Made by a program: the position numbers and the translations under genes. A model generated the notes under the pieces. That model made no database searches and was not told where the DNA came from. It saw nothing but the letters and a program-made list of their open reading frames with translations. 64,000 bases of DNA from Acididesulfobacillus acetoxydans (lineage in GTDB: Bacteria; Bacillota; Desulfitobacteriia; Desulfitobacteriales; Desulfitobacteriaceae), in assembly GCF_900016645.1 (NCBI RefSeq), contig NZ_CDGJ01000082.1; one strand, written 5' to 3'. Below, piece after piece: positions 7,606 through 16,470 of the stretch (position 1 is its first letter; each line of letters begins with the position of its first letter).

Positions 7606-9294
7606 TTAATGCTTGAATCCTTTTCTCTTCTCTGACCGATAACCCGCCAGATCGAACGTATCTGCTGTCAGACCTTCATTTTGAAGCTTGAATTTCTCAA
7701 TCCTTCCTGTTGGCGTACGTGGAAGCCCGCCTACGATCCTAATATAACGCGGCACCCAAAAGAAGGGCATGTTTTCCACACAATAATCAATGATGTCTTG
7801 CGGCGAAATCGTTTCTCCGACCTTCGGAACGATGACTGCCATAACCTCATCCTCACCCACCTCAGAAGGAGCAGGTATAACTGTTGCCTCCGCCACCTGG
7901 GGGTCTTTCAATAACAGCTGCTCAACATCGTAAGAAGATATGTTTTCTCCCCGCCGACGGATGGCATCCTTCACTCTATCGACAAAATACAAGTAACCAG
8001 CCTCGTCAAAATAACCGGCATCACCCGTATGGAACCACAATCCTTTAAAAGCCTCCACCGTTTGTTGTGGCATACCGTAATATTCCAAAAATATCGTCCA
8101 GGGAATCTTAGGCCTAACCACAATCTCACCAGTCCTTCCAACCGGTAGAAAATGTCCCTGCTCATCCATAATACGTGCCTCAACGTGAGGACCTACCAGC
8201 CCACAACGCCCAGGCGGATTCTCTCCGGCAACCACAATATCATACGGTGACGAAATCGGAATACCAACCTCCGTACTCCCGTAGCCGCCTGTAAGCGAGA
8301 GATTAAAACGTCTCTTGGCCTCCAGCCACACTTCTTTAGACGAATAGGCGATAGCCGTCAGAGATCCGTGTTCCTGCTCTAAACTGGAAGGCGGCAGCTT
8401 AAAAAGCATCTCCAATATGGGCCCTACGGCATGAAAGTGAGTGATATGATACTTCTTGATCTCATCCCAAAACGTTGCGGGAGAAAATTTCTCCACGAGA
8501 ACCATTGTGGCATTGGCAAGCAGGGAAGAAATGGTTGCCAGATCCAAGGCCATAATGTGAAATAGGGGAAGGTATACATAAACGACACTATCCCCGGTAA
8601 CTCCACCTACATCAAGCATAAACAACGCCGTCGTAATAAACTGCGCATTGGAGTCCACGACAACCTTAGAACGTCCCGTCGTCCCCGACGTCAGGATCAT
8701 CGCACAAGGATCTTTCGGCAATTCAACTGCCTTTACTGCTGGATTAGATGTCACTGTCAGTAAAGCTTCAAGAAATTGATACTTTTTGTGAAGCTTCGAG
8801 AAAGACTCATTCTGGTGTTCGCCTATAATTACCAAACTTTGTATATTATCAAGTTCTTCTTCTACCTCTCGATAAGCCTCTAACAAACGGGCATCCAGAA
8901 CCAGGTATTTGGCTTCTGCAGCTTTTAGATTGTAGATTAATGGTTCCTTTATAAAAGCCGTGTTCACCGTGACAGGTATTGCTCCTAATTTCAAAATAGC
9001 AAAATACGAAAATATCCACTGTGGGGAATTTAAAGCAAAGATCGCTATTTTATCCCCACTTCTCATGCCCATCTCATAAAAACCGGCTACGAGATTATCT
9101 GTCAGCCTGTCAACTTCTTTAAAGCTATATTTCTCTTCACCAGAGATTAACCAGATCTTATCCCCGTTTTCTTCGGCTTTTCGAGTTACCAACTCCGCAA
9201 CGGTAGGATAACGCTGTAACGCTTCCTCATAAATGTCTTGCGGATAAAAACCTTTTTTCTCCTCCAGTATAGGAGGAAACCATTCAATACTCAT
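7606..9294 (-). CDS. Acyl-CoA synthetase (AMP-forming)
   Basis: A 562-residue ANL ligase. The loop is LTSGTTGRSKV near residue 200, slightly off the usual TGKPKG. YGSTE follows near 345 and a GD motif near 420, and the C-terminal lysine is in PTGRIEKFKL. The N-terminal part resembles crotonobetaine/carnitine-type ligases, which is a weak impression only. ATG 9294 is preferred over 9306 because GGAGG lies five bases before it. It is the last gene of the TetR-controlled operon, 56 bp after another ligase. Substrate unknown. Confidence 0.9.
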   Translation of the reverse strand: MSIEWFPPILEEKKGFYPQDIYEEALQRYPTVAELVTRKAEENGDKIWLISGEEKYSFKEVDRLTDNLVAGFYEMGMRSGDKIAIFALNSPQWIFSYFAILKLGAIPVTVNTAFIKEPLIYNLKAAEAKYLVLDARLLEAYREVEEELDNIQSLVIIGEHQNESFSKLHKKYQFLEALLTVTSNPAVKAVELPKDPCAMILTSGTTGRSKVVVDSNAQFITTALFMLDVGGVTGDSVVYVYLPLFHIMALDLATISSLLANATMVLVEKFSPATFWDEIKKYHITHFHAVGPILEMLFKLPPSSLEQEHGSLTAIAYSSKEVWLEAKRRFNLSLTGGYGSTEVGIPISSPYDIVVAGENPPGRCGLVGPHVEARIMDEQGHFLPVGRTGEIVVRPKIPWTIFLEYYGMPQQTVEAFKGLWFHTGDAGYFDEAGYLYFVDRVKDAIRRRGENISSYDVEQLLLKDPQVAEATVIPAPSEVGEDEVMAVIVPKVGETISPQDIIDYCVENMPFFWVPRYIRIVGGLPRTPTGRIEKFKLQNEGLTADTFDLAGYRSEKRKGFKH

Positions 9295-9350
9295 ATAATC
9301 CTCCATTCAACTGAAATAGCCCGTTTCGAATAATTCCTTATTTCAAAAGA

Positions 9351-10940
9351 CTAAGAAACCTGAATTCCCCCGTCTCCCCAGTATTTCTTGCGCAGCTCCC
9401 GTTTGAGGATCTTCCCTGTTTGCGTGCGCGGTATGCTCTCGACAAAGTCCACCGACTTTGGCACCTTGAACCGAGCCAGATGTTCCTTGCAGTACCCGAT
9501 AAGCGCTTCCGCCGTGAGCACCGCACCCGGCTTAAGTACTACGATAGCTTTCACGACTTCCCCCCACTCTGAATCAGGAACACCAATCACTGCGGCATCC
9601 TGGAGCGCATCCAGCTGCAGTAAAACCTCTTCAATCTCCACAGGATAAACATTCACTCCACCTGAAATAACCATATCCTTAGCCCTGTCCACAAGATAGT
9701 AATATCCCTCATCATCCTGCCGTGCCATATCACCGACCGTTGCCCATTCATCATTCAAAAAGGCCTCCCGCGTAGCTTCCGGGTTATTCCAATATCCTCG
9801 GAATCCACAAAGCCCCCGCGAATAGAGAATACCCACCTCACCCGGTTTAACCGCTTTCCCTTCTCGGTCAAATAACTTAAGCTCCACGTCCTGTAACGGT
9901 TTACCCACACAGCGCTCCTTGCGCAACTGATCTTCGTCCCGCAAAACAGTGGATACACCCAGTTCGGTGCTCCCGTAGAATTCGTGCAATTCAGCCTGCC
10001 GGAAGAATTGTTTAATTTTCGCCTTGGTCGGGGTGTGTAAAGGTGCACCCCCTGAGATCACAACGCGCAGGCTGCTGAGGTCACAGCGGTTTAAAACCTC
10101 TGTCGGTAAGGTAAACAAGCGATCATACATGATCGGCACCATCATGGTCCAGTTGACCTTGTACTTTTCAATGGCCTCCAAAACCCGATCCGGCATATAC
10201 CTTGCCAAAACCACCTCCGTCCCGCCCGTAACCAGCGTCGCCAGCAGCCAGGCACAGGGTGCGGCATGATAAAGCGGCGTCACTACCAGTTGCCTGTCCC
10301 CGGAACGAAGACTCCATTCGACGCTAGCCGCCATACCTGTATGAAAATTCTCCATATACCCTCTGACGGCACCCTTAGGCCGGCCCGTAGTCCCCGAGGT
10401 ATAGAGGATCATATGAACATCGCTGGGCCGGATATCAACGGCTATTTCTTCCGGGCTGGAGGAACGAATCAACCCTTCATATGAAAACGCATCTCCAATA
10501 TCGCTTTCACCCGTCACGATCAAGTGCTTCAGTTGCGGCAGCCGCTCACGAATCGAATAGACCAATTCGATGTATTCAGGATTGGTAACCAAGGCCGCCG
10601 CACCGCAATCATGGAGTTGGTAGGCCAGTTCCTCGGCTTTGAAATTCGTATTGACCGGGCTCATGACAAACCCGGCTTTGGTCGTGGTCACATAGGTTTC
10701 CGGGAATTCAAAACCGTTGTTTAACAACATTGCAACCCGGTCACCCTTTTTCAAGCCGAGCCGATACATCCCCCGGCCCAGCCGATTGGTCCGCTCCCAC
10801 ATTTGCGCCCAAGTCTCCTGCCGATCCTCGAAGACGATCGCCAACATATCCGGGTTTTTCGCCAGATTCATCTTCATGCTGCTGACCAGATTGTTCGAGT
10901 AATGGGTCTTCGGAAGAGAAAAATCCATATCCCCCGCCAT
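9351..10940 (-). CDS. Acyl-CoA synthetase (AMP-forming)
   Basis: A 529-residue ANL ligase with YTSGTTGRPKG near residue 180, EFYGSTE near 320, VGD near 400 and the catalytic lysine in RTQTGKILKREL near the C-terminus. The start ATG follows GGGGGA. It follows the thiolase gene by about 150 bp in the beta-oxidation operon and probably feeds acids into it as CoA thioesters. Substrate unknown; this subtype often handles short to medium or aromatic acids. Confidence 0.9.
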   Translation of the reverse strand: MAGDMDFSLPKTHYSNNLVSSMKMNLAKNPDMLAIVFEDRQETWAQMWERTNRLGRGMYRLGLKKGDRVAMLLNNGFEFPETYVTTTKAGFVMSPVNTNFKAEELAYQLHDCGAAALVTNPEYIELVYSIRERLPQLKHLIVTGESDIGDAFSYEGLIRSSSPEEIAVDIRPSDVHMILYTSGTTGRPKGAVRGYMENFHTGMAASVEWSLRSGDRQLVVTPLYHAAPCAWLLATLVTGGTEVVLARYMPDRVLEAIEKYKVNWTMMVPIMYDRLFTLPTEVLNRCDLSSLRVVISGGAPLHTPTKAKIKQFFRQAELHEFYGSTELGVSTVLRDEDQLRKERCVGKPLQDVELKLFDREGKAVKPGEVGILYSRGLCGFRGYWNNPEATREAFLNDEWATVGDMARQDDEGYYYLVDRAKDMVISGGVNVYPVEIEEVLLQLDALQDAAVIGVPDSEWGEVVKAIVVLKPGAVLTAEALIGYCKEHLARFKVPKSVDFVESIPRTQTGKILKRELRKKYWGDGGIQVS

Positions 10941-11089
10941 TTTAAATCCCCCTTTTTCTAATCTGCCGCACCCTACATCAAGAATCCAAACTTCAAAACA
11001 CCTTACCTCTATGACCCTCTTGTCTCAGTGAATACCCCAGTGAGCACCTTGCCAAGATTAGGATCAAACTTCCAGCGGTGTGCCCATAC

Positions 11090-12280
11090 CTAACCCCGCT
11101 GATTACCCACAATACAAACTGAAGCGACCGCATAGGACGGCTGACCTCCCAGGTTATGCGTAAGTGCCAGCCGCGGATTGTTAATTTGCCGTTTCCCCGC
11201 CTCCCCTCTCAACTGTAAATAGGCTTCGTAGAGCATGCGCAGACCTGTCGCCCCGACTGGATGTCCAAAAGACTTCAGCCCCCCGTCAGGATTCACCGGT
11301 AAGCCCCCACCCAATTCATAAAAACCGCTTTCCACATCCCTCCATCCCTTTCCACGCGGGGAAAGCATTAGATCCTCGTAATTCACCAACTCCGTAATCG
11401 TAAAGCAATCATGGACTTCGGCCAAACTGATCGCTTCCCTGGGGTTTCTAATACCGGCCTCCTGATAAGCCGCCTGAGCGGCAAAATGGGTTTCCAGCAC
11501 CGTGGTATAGTCATAATCCTGATGCCGTTCACCAAAACCGGAACCGGCAGCAATCGCAACAGCTTTCACATAAACCGGATTTTTATTATACTTATGGGCA
11601 TCCTCAACCCGGCAAATCAGGGCACACGTCGCTCCGTCCGCCACCCCTGAGGAATCCATAATGCTTAAAGGATAAGCCACCATAGGCGATTTTCGGATCG
11701 TTTCCATGGAAACTTCCTGCTGATACTGCGCTTTGGGGTTCAAAGCCCCATTATGATGATTCTTCCAAGCGATCCTGGCCATAACCGTTTTCAAATGATC
11801 CATAGAAAGCTGATATTTATGGGCGTAAGCCGGTGCCAAAAACGCAAACCGAGCCGGTGCCGACGGTTCCAGCGTGGTTCGGTCTGCGTGTGGCATTGGA
11901 GTTTCTAAACCGCTGTAACCCGAATCCTTCAATTTCTCTGCCCCAATCGCCATTACCAGATCATAGGCCCCGGAAGCCACCGCATAACAGGCATTTCTGA
12001 AGGCATCCGTCCCAGTCGCACACATATTCTCCACCCTGGTCACAGGTTTGAAGAACGTTTTCATCGTTAGAGAAAACGGTAAAGCCCCGGTGGTGCTGGA
12101 TGTAAAGCTGCCAAACCAGAAAGCTTCCACATCTTTTATTTCTATCCCAGAGGTCGCCGTGCAATCGGATACGGCTTCCACGATGAGATCGTCCAGACCG
12201 GCATCCCAGCGTTCCCCAAACCGCGTACAACCCATGCCCACAATGGCCACCTTATCTTTGATACTGCCAGCCATCGCCAT
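11090..12280 (-). CDS. Thiolase (SCP2/archaeal-type acetyl-CoA acyltransferase)
   Basis: A 396-residue thiolase-fold protein. The nucleophile cysteine is in MCATGTDAFRNA, a histidine lies in EVHDCFT, and the C-terminal GHPVGATG motif is present; these are hallmarks of SCP-x/archaeal-type thiolases rather than the FadA type. It would cleave or form 3-oxoacyl-CoA. Such thiolases often work with a DUF35 zinc/OB-fold protein, and here the gene directly upstream (78 bp) carries a DUF35 domain fused to an HMG-CoA-synthase-like domain. ATG 12280 and ATG 12274 are both usable with the AGGAG site. Confidence 0.9.
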   Translation of the reverse strand: MAMAGSIKDKVAIVGMGCTRFGERWDAGLDDLIVEAVSDCTATSGIEIKDVEAFWFGSFTSSTTGALPFSLTMKTFFKPVTRVENMCATGTDAFRNACYAVASGAYDLVMAIGAEKLKDSGYSGLETPMPHADRTTLEPSAPARFAFLAPAYAHKYQLSMDHLKTVMARIAWKNHHNGALNPKAQYQQEVSMETIRKSPMVAYPLSIMDSSGVADGATCALICRVEDAHKYNKNPVYVKAVAIAAGSGFGERHQDYDYTTVLETHFAAQAAYQEAGIRNPREAISLAEVHDCFTITELVNYEDLMLSPRGKGWRDVESGFYELGGGLPVNPDGGLKSFGHPVGATGLRMLYEAYLQLRGEAGKRQINNPRLALTHNLGGQPSYAVASVCIVGNQRG

Positions 12281-12357
12281 CCACTCCTAACTTAACGCGT
12301 GTCTACACGCCTTTATTCGGTCTCAAATTCCAACCCTTGAACTTCGCCTTTCCCGAC

Positions 12358-13773
12358 TCACAAGCGCCTTCTAGGTATCGTTTTCCAAAAATAAACCGGC
12401 AGCCCCTCCGCTGCGAACAAGCGGCGAAAGGTCAGGTCCAATTCCAGACCAATACTCAGTTCATCGGCCTCGTAATCCGTCGCTTGGCAAACCAATCGTC
12501 CACCTCCTTCAAAGTCAATCACCGTGAGGGCCACCGGCGGATCGGGTGAAAAAGCTAAGCCATCCAGCGTATACGTGACCAACCTCGCACCCCGGCCCTT
12601 AAAGGAGTATTCTTCCATCTGATCGATGGCCTGACAATGAACACACACCCTTTGCGGGGGGAAATGCGGTGTTTTACAGACCCGGCAACGACTACCGCGC
12701 AAGGCCAGGATCTTCCCCAGATTACGGGTACGATCCGGAAGCGACGGTCGTACTAAAGGCGGACGCCGCGGCGCTTCCCAAGGGAGCAGATTGCGCCACC
12801 TCAGGTATTTGCCATAGGTGATCGGATGAACAGGTCCCTCCACATACCCGCCAACTCCCCTGCGTGGCGGCAAATCATGAATCGCCTCCGTCACTTGCAA
12901 AACGATGGCATCACTCCCGTCCCCATAGGTTATCCATAACACCTTATCGCCGGGTTTAGCTGTTTCTAAAACACGAATCAAAGCCAGCGGGCCACAAGCG
13001 CTTCCCGTATTGCCAATGACATCAATCAGATTATCAGCGACCTGTTCCGGGCGAAAACCGAGCTTGGCTGCAAGGCTCAGATGATCCTTGGCCTTCATTC
13101 CATAAATCACGACCTTGGCAAAATCTTCTGCCTTTAACCCTGCTTTCTGCATGGCCTTTTTCCCCACTTCCAGCGGGAAGCGGCCATAACCCTGACTGTA
13201 CCAAAACCTTTCTTCCCAGGTCTCGACAAAACGGCTTTCCGCAAGACGCCAATTATCATAAAAATCAACGGACATACTTTCATAATCCAGAATTTCTGCA
13301 ATCACATTTTCATTCCCCAATAGAAAAGCCGCTGCCCCATCTCCGAATAACAATTCGTTTAAACCGCCGACCCTGCCCATCCTGCTATCGCTCACCGCCA
13401 CCAGCATCTGCTGCCCTTGACGGGCCGCATCCAGAGCCGCCAACAGCGCACTTGAGCCGGCACGCAGGGAGCCCAATATATCCATCGTCCGGCAGTTGGC
13501 TGGCATATCTAAAACACCCGCCAGCGTCGGAGCAACCAGTTTTTCTCCAAAAGGTGACGTCGTACCGGCAAAATACACCCCATCAAACCGGGACGTATCA
13601 AGTCCGCTGGCGCAATCCAGCGCAGCCGCCACAGCCATCGTCAGAGTATCCTCATCAAAATTGGCAACGGCCTTGGCACCGGGTAATCCGGATTCCCCCT
13701 GTGCTTCTTTAATCGCCTTACGTTCCAGCCTGCTCCACGGGATATACCCTCCAAAGGCAACAATCCCCGCCAT
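12358..13773 (-). CDS. HMG-CoA-synthase-like domain fused to DUF35 (catalytic triad lost)
   Basis: A 471-residue fusion. Residues 1-310 resemble archaeal-type HMG-CoA synthase; residues 340-471 are a DUF35 unit with a zinc ribbon (CRVC...CVHC, with about 12 residues between pairs) and an OB fold. By alignment to family motifs from memory, the catalytic Cys of C-K-A-G-T is Leu (LRAGS), the Glu of GSES is Thr (GTTSP) and the His of VVFH is Tyr (VVIY). It should therefore not be an HMG-CoA synthase. In archaea, thiolase, HMG-CoA synthase and DUF35 form one complex; here the two latter parts are one protein next to the thiolase gene, suggesting a structural or CoA-channelling partner. Start is the ATG after a GGGGGTG site; a GTG precedes it. 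Confidence 0.82.
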   Translation of the reverse strand: MAGIVAFGGYIPWSRLERKAIKEAQGESGLPGAKAVANFDEDTLTMAVAAALDCASGLDTSRFDGVYFAGTTSPFGEKLVAPTLAGVLDMPANCRTMDILGSLRAGSSALLAALDAARQGQQMLVAVSDSRMGRVGGLNELLFGDGAAAFLLGNENVIAEILDYESMSVDFYDNWRLAESRFVETWEERFWYSQGYGRFPLEVGKKAMQKAGLKAEDFAKVVIYGMKAKDHLSLAAKLGFRPEQVADNLIDVIGNTGSACGPLALIRVLETAKPGDKVLWITYGDGSDAIVLQVTEAIHDLPPRRGVGGYVEGPVHPITYGKYLRWRNLLPWEAPRRPPLVRPSLPDRTRNLGKILALRGSRCRVCKTPHFPPQRVCVHCQAIDQMEEYSFKGRGARLVTYTLDGLAFSPDPPVALTVIDFEGGGRLVCQATDYEADELSIGLELDLTFRRLFAAEGLPVYFWKTIPRRRL

Positions 13774-13792
13774 CACTCACACCCCCTATGCC

Positions 13793-14671
13793 TTATTCGT
13801 TTTCCTTCTTATAACGATAAAACCCTCTGCCGCTCTTACGGCCAAAATCGCCGGCCCGCACCTTGTTCCGCACTCCCGTGCCTACCCGGAACCGCTCACC
13901 AAAAGCATCCCGCAGACCATCGGCGACTCTAACCATCGTATCGATGCCACTGAAATCAAAGAGTTCAAACGGTCCCATCGGATGACCCAGGGCATATTTT
14001 AATGCCTTATCCACATCTTCAATGCTCACCAGTTTTTCATCATACACTCGCGTCGCCTCCACCATTAGGCCCGCAAGCAGGCGATTCACGATAAATCCAG
14101 GCGTATCCTTACAAACAATCGTTTCCTTCCCCATGCTTTGGGCCAGTTCCTCGATCGCAGCCACCGTCTCCTCTGACGTATGTTCACCGACCGGTATCTC
14201 CACCAGTTTCATCACCTGGGCCGGATAAAAGAAATGCATGCCAATAACTTGTTCGGAACGCCCCGTCACAGCCGCAATCTCTGTGATGCTCAGTTGACTT
14301 GTATTCGTCGCCAGCAGCGCCGATGATTTTGCAATCTGATCCAACTGAGCAAAAACCTCCTTTTTTAGACTCATGATTTCAGGAACAGCCTCGATAATGA
14401 GATCACACTCAGCTAAATCAAGCACATTCTGCGAAAACTTGATCCGACCCACAATTCCCTTAGCTGACTCTTCTGATAATTTTCTCGACTGAACACGTTT
14501 CTCTAACAGTTGGGTTATCCCCAGCCGGGCCTTCTCCAGAGACTCCTGGACCGTATCCACCAAAACCGTCTCACAGTCCGCCTGAGCAGCCAGTTGAGCA
14601 ATCCCATGCCCCATTAAACCCGCTCCCAAAACACCCACCGTACGAATCGCTTTCCCCCTGACCATCTTCAT
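13793..14671 (-). CDS. hbd: 3-Hydroxyacyl-CoA dehydrogenase (3-hydroxybutyryl-CoA type)
   Basis: A 292-residue enzyme of the usual single-function length. The NAD-binding motif GVLGAGLMGHGIAQ starts at about residue 12, and the substrate-domain sequence HFFYPAQVMKLVEI with its catalytic histidine is present, followed by NRLLAGLMVEA and the dimerisation part. It oxidises 3-hydroxyacyl-CoA to 3-oxoacyl-CoA. The ATG overlaps the stop of the crotonase gene as ATGA, showing translational coupling. It is the second gene of the operon. Confidence 0.93.
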   Translation of the reverse strand: MKMVRGKAIRTVGVLGAGLMGHGIAQLAAQADCETVLVDTVQESLEKARLGITQLLEKRVQSRKLSEESAKGIVGRIKFSQNVLDLAECDLIIEAVPEIMSLKKEVFAQLDQIAKSSALLATNTSQLSITEIAAVTGRSEQVIGMHFFYPAQVMKLVEIPVGEHTSEETVAAIEELAQSMGKETIVCKDTPGFIVNRLLAGLMVEATRVYDEKLVSIEDVDKALKYALGHPMGPFELFDFSGIDTMVRVADGLRDAFGERFRVGTGVRNKVRAGDFGRKSGRGFYRYKKENE

Positions 14672-15468
14672 TCCTCTCCTTTCGAGAACTTTCCGTGTCT
14701 CCCCATTCCGTTCACAAACTTGTCCGCCCCCTGCCTGGGCTCACCCTTTGCCATGACGTTAAGGCCCTGTTGAAATTCATACGCCATCGCCTGATCAAAC
14801 TCCATATTTTGGCCACGGTACGCTGCTTCCCGATCACTGCGTAAACAAACCTGGGGGAACTCAGCAATTTGAGCCGCAAGTTTTTCCGCCTCTCGCCGGG
14901 CCGTGCCCGGTTCAACCAGCCTATTGGCTAATCCGATAGCCAGAGCCTCCTCAGCGCCCACCGGCCGACCTGTGAGGATCATATCCAAAGCACGGCTCAA
15001 ACCGAGGAGCCGCGGGAGACGTTGCGTACCCCCATCAATGAGCGGCACCCCAAAGCGCCGGCTGAATACCCCCATAATGGCATTTCTTTCAACAACCCGC
15101 AGATCACACCAACAAGCCAGTTCCAGTCCACCCGCCACAGCATATCCTGAAATCGCGGCGATCACCGGCTTGGATAAACGCATCCGCGTCGTCCCCATCG
15201 GACCATCTTGCTCCATATCCTCATTCAACTCATTGATTAAGGAACCTGTCGGATCCGCTAAAGCCTTCAGATCAGCCCCCGCACAAAAGGTTCCTCCCGC
15301 ACCCCATAAAACAGCAACCCGCAGACGATCATCCTTTTCAAATTCCCGGAAAGCAGCGGCCAATTGTCGAGCGGTTTTACGATCCACTGAGTTCTTCACC
15401 TCGGGGCGATTCAGAATAACGGTACATACCTTTTCATTTGTTTTATTCGTTTCAATAAGAACTTCCAT
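14668..15468 (-). CDS. Enoyl-CoA hydratase/isomerase (crotonase family)
   Basis: A 266-residue crotonase-fold protein. The oxyanion-hole elements GTFCAGADLKAL (near residue 60) and the AVAGGLELA stretch (near 112) are clear; an acidic residue before the second catalytic segment is less certain, so hydratase and isomerase functions cannot be told apart. It is the first gene of the beta-oxidation operon, 50 bp after a promoter containing a TetR-type operator. It would hydrate crotonyl-CoA or a similar enoyl-CoA for the dehydrogenase that follows. Confidence 0.92.
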   Translation of the reverse strand: MEVLIETNKTNEKVCTVILNRPEVKNSVDRKTARQLAAAFREFEKDDRLRVAVLWGAGGTFCAGADLKALADPTGSLINELNEDMEQDGPMGTTRMRLSKPVIAAISGYAVAGGLELACWCDLRVVERNAIMGVFSRRFGVPLIDGGTQRLPRLLGLSRALDMILTGRPVGAEEALAIGLANRLVEPGTARREAEKLAAQIAEFPQVCLRSDREAAYRGQNMEFDQAMAYEFQQGLNVMAKGEPRQGADKFVNGMGRHGKFSKGEE

Positions 15469-15519
15469 GCTCTATCCCCTTTCTTCCAGAACACAACTAT
15501 GCGTTCCTTGCCCATTTAT

Positions 15520-15541
15520 ATTATAATGAACGCTCAATATA
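15520..15541 (-). promoter_or_regulatory. Promoter -10 and TetR-type operator of the beta-oxidation operon
   Basis: The minus strand has a consensus -10 (TATAAT, 15525-15520) overlapping an inverted repeat centred on TGAACGCTCA (15527-15536), with TATA on both sides. The same motif lies before the tetR gene at 16421-16440. A repressor here would block polymerase directly. No strong -35 is seen. Confidence 0.7.
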
Positions 15542-15590
15542 CATAAAGTTAAAAAATTCTTATCCCCCCTCATTATCCAGGGACTTTCCT

Positions 15591-15675
15591 GAACTAGATC
15601 TCCTCCTGAACCAGATCTCCTCATGAACTAGATCTTCTCATGAACTAGATCTCCTCCTGAACTAGATCTCCTCAT
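15591..15675. repeat. Five tandem 17-bp repeats (GAACTAGATCTCCTCNT)
   Basis: Five head-to-tail units of exactly 17 bp fill 15591-15675, differing at only a few positions. Each holds AGATCT inside. They lie between the crotonase promoter and the 3' end of the tetR gene, about 50 bp upstream of the operator. On the minus strand each unit shows AGGAGATCT. They look like iteron-type protein sites; no known match. Confidence 0.8.
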
Positions 15676-15755
15676 GGAAATAGCCGCTTTTCAATGATAG
15701 GTCAGCCTTGCATCCAATCGGCACCTAGAAGCTTGACCTAGTCTACAAATAGCCG

Positions 15756-16373
15756 TTAGCCATCTGCTGTAGGACTTCTCGAAAAATATCCTCCTAACAC
15801 ATCCTGAAAATCCACTGTCAGCTGTTCGAGATTAAGAAAATCCGGCTCGATGGTCCATTGAATGCCTATGCCAAGTCCTAAGCCAATCATCATGGCCGCC
15901 AGCAATTCAACCCTGGAGCGATCTTGAATCCCTACCGCTTGCGAAGTGTTCTTGCTCAAATAATGAACAATATAAGAACGAAGATTCTTAAAAAATAAAG
16001 CAATGATCTTCTTCACCTTCGGATTATGCTGCGCTTCTCCCAGATAACTCATCAAAACGGCATAAAATTCAGGATTATCTTTAGGAACCGCATGGATGTA
16101 TTCGATATGTTTCTTCAATTTAACAACAGAATCGCCAATGGGTTCAACCGTCTGCATCACTTGTTCATGCGATTTGCGAAACGCTTCTTTGAGAACCTGT
16201 AACAGTAAATCATCTTTGTTTTTAAAGTAATGATAGATGATCCCGGTACTAAGCTTCGCCTCAGCCGCGATATCTTTTATGGATATGTTGGAAAGTCCTT
16301 TTTCGATTATACAGTTTTCAGTCGCTTTAATGACCTGTTCTTTCCTGATTTCTTCCATACCTAATTTGGGCAT
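15756..16373 (-). CDS. TetR/AcrR family repressor of the beta-oxidation operon
   Basis: A 205-residue regulator. The N-terminal helix-turn-helix is clear (ISIKDIAAEAKLSTGIIYHYFKNKDDLL near residues 30-58), followed by a helical ligand domain of normal length. The ATG at 16373 is preferred; a longer frame starts with TTG inside the operator and is unlikely. The gene lies just upstream of the operon in the same direction, and matching palindromes precede both the operon and this gene, so it probably represses both and is released by an acyl-CoA, as FadR-type TetR proteins are. Confidence 0.88.
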   Translation of the reverse strand: MPKLGMEEIRKEQVIKATENCIIEKGLSNISIKDIAAEAKLSTGIIYHYFKNKDDLLLQVLKEAFRKSHEQVMQTVEPIGDSVVKLKKHIEYIHAVPKDNPEFYAVLMSYLGEAQHNPKVKKIIALFFKNLRSYIVHYLSKNTSQAVGIQDRSRVELLAAMMIGLGLGIGIQWTIEPDFLNLEQLTVDFQDVLGGYFSRSPTADG

Positions 16374-16420
16374 AATTTGCTGCGCTCCAATGCTTAATTT
16401 TTCCGTATGTCCAATTAATT

Positions 16421-16470
16421 TATAATGAACGTTCAATTTATATACTAGCGGAATACATTTTAAAAGTCAA
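16421..16470 (-). promoter_or_regulatory. tetR promoter and operator
   Basis: On the minus strand TTGACT (16470-16465) and TAGTAT (16447-16442) are separated by 17 bp, a good sigma-A promoter. Directly after the -10 lies the palindrome TGAACGTTCA inside TATAATGAACGTTCAATTTA (16421-16440), the same motif as before the crotonase gene. Confidence 0.75.

Noticed and set aside
15591..15675. CRISPR array
   Set aside because: Units are contiguous 17-mers with no spacers, and there are no cas genes.
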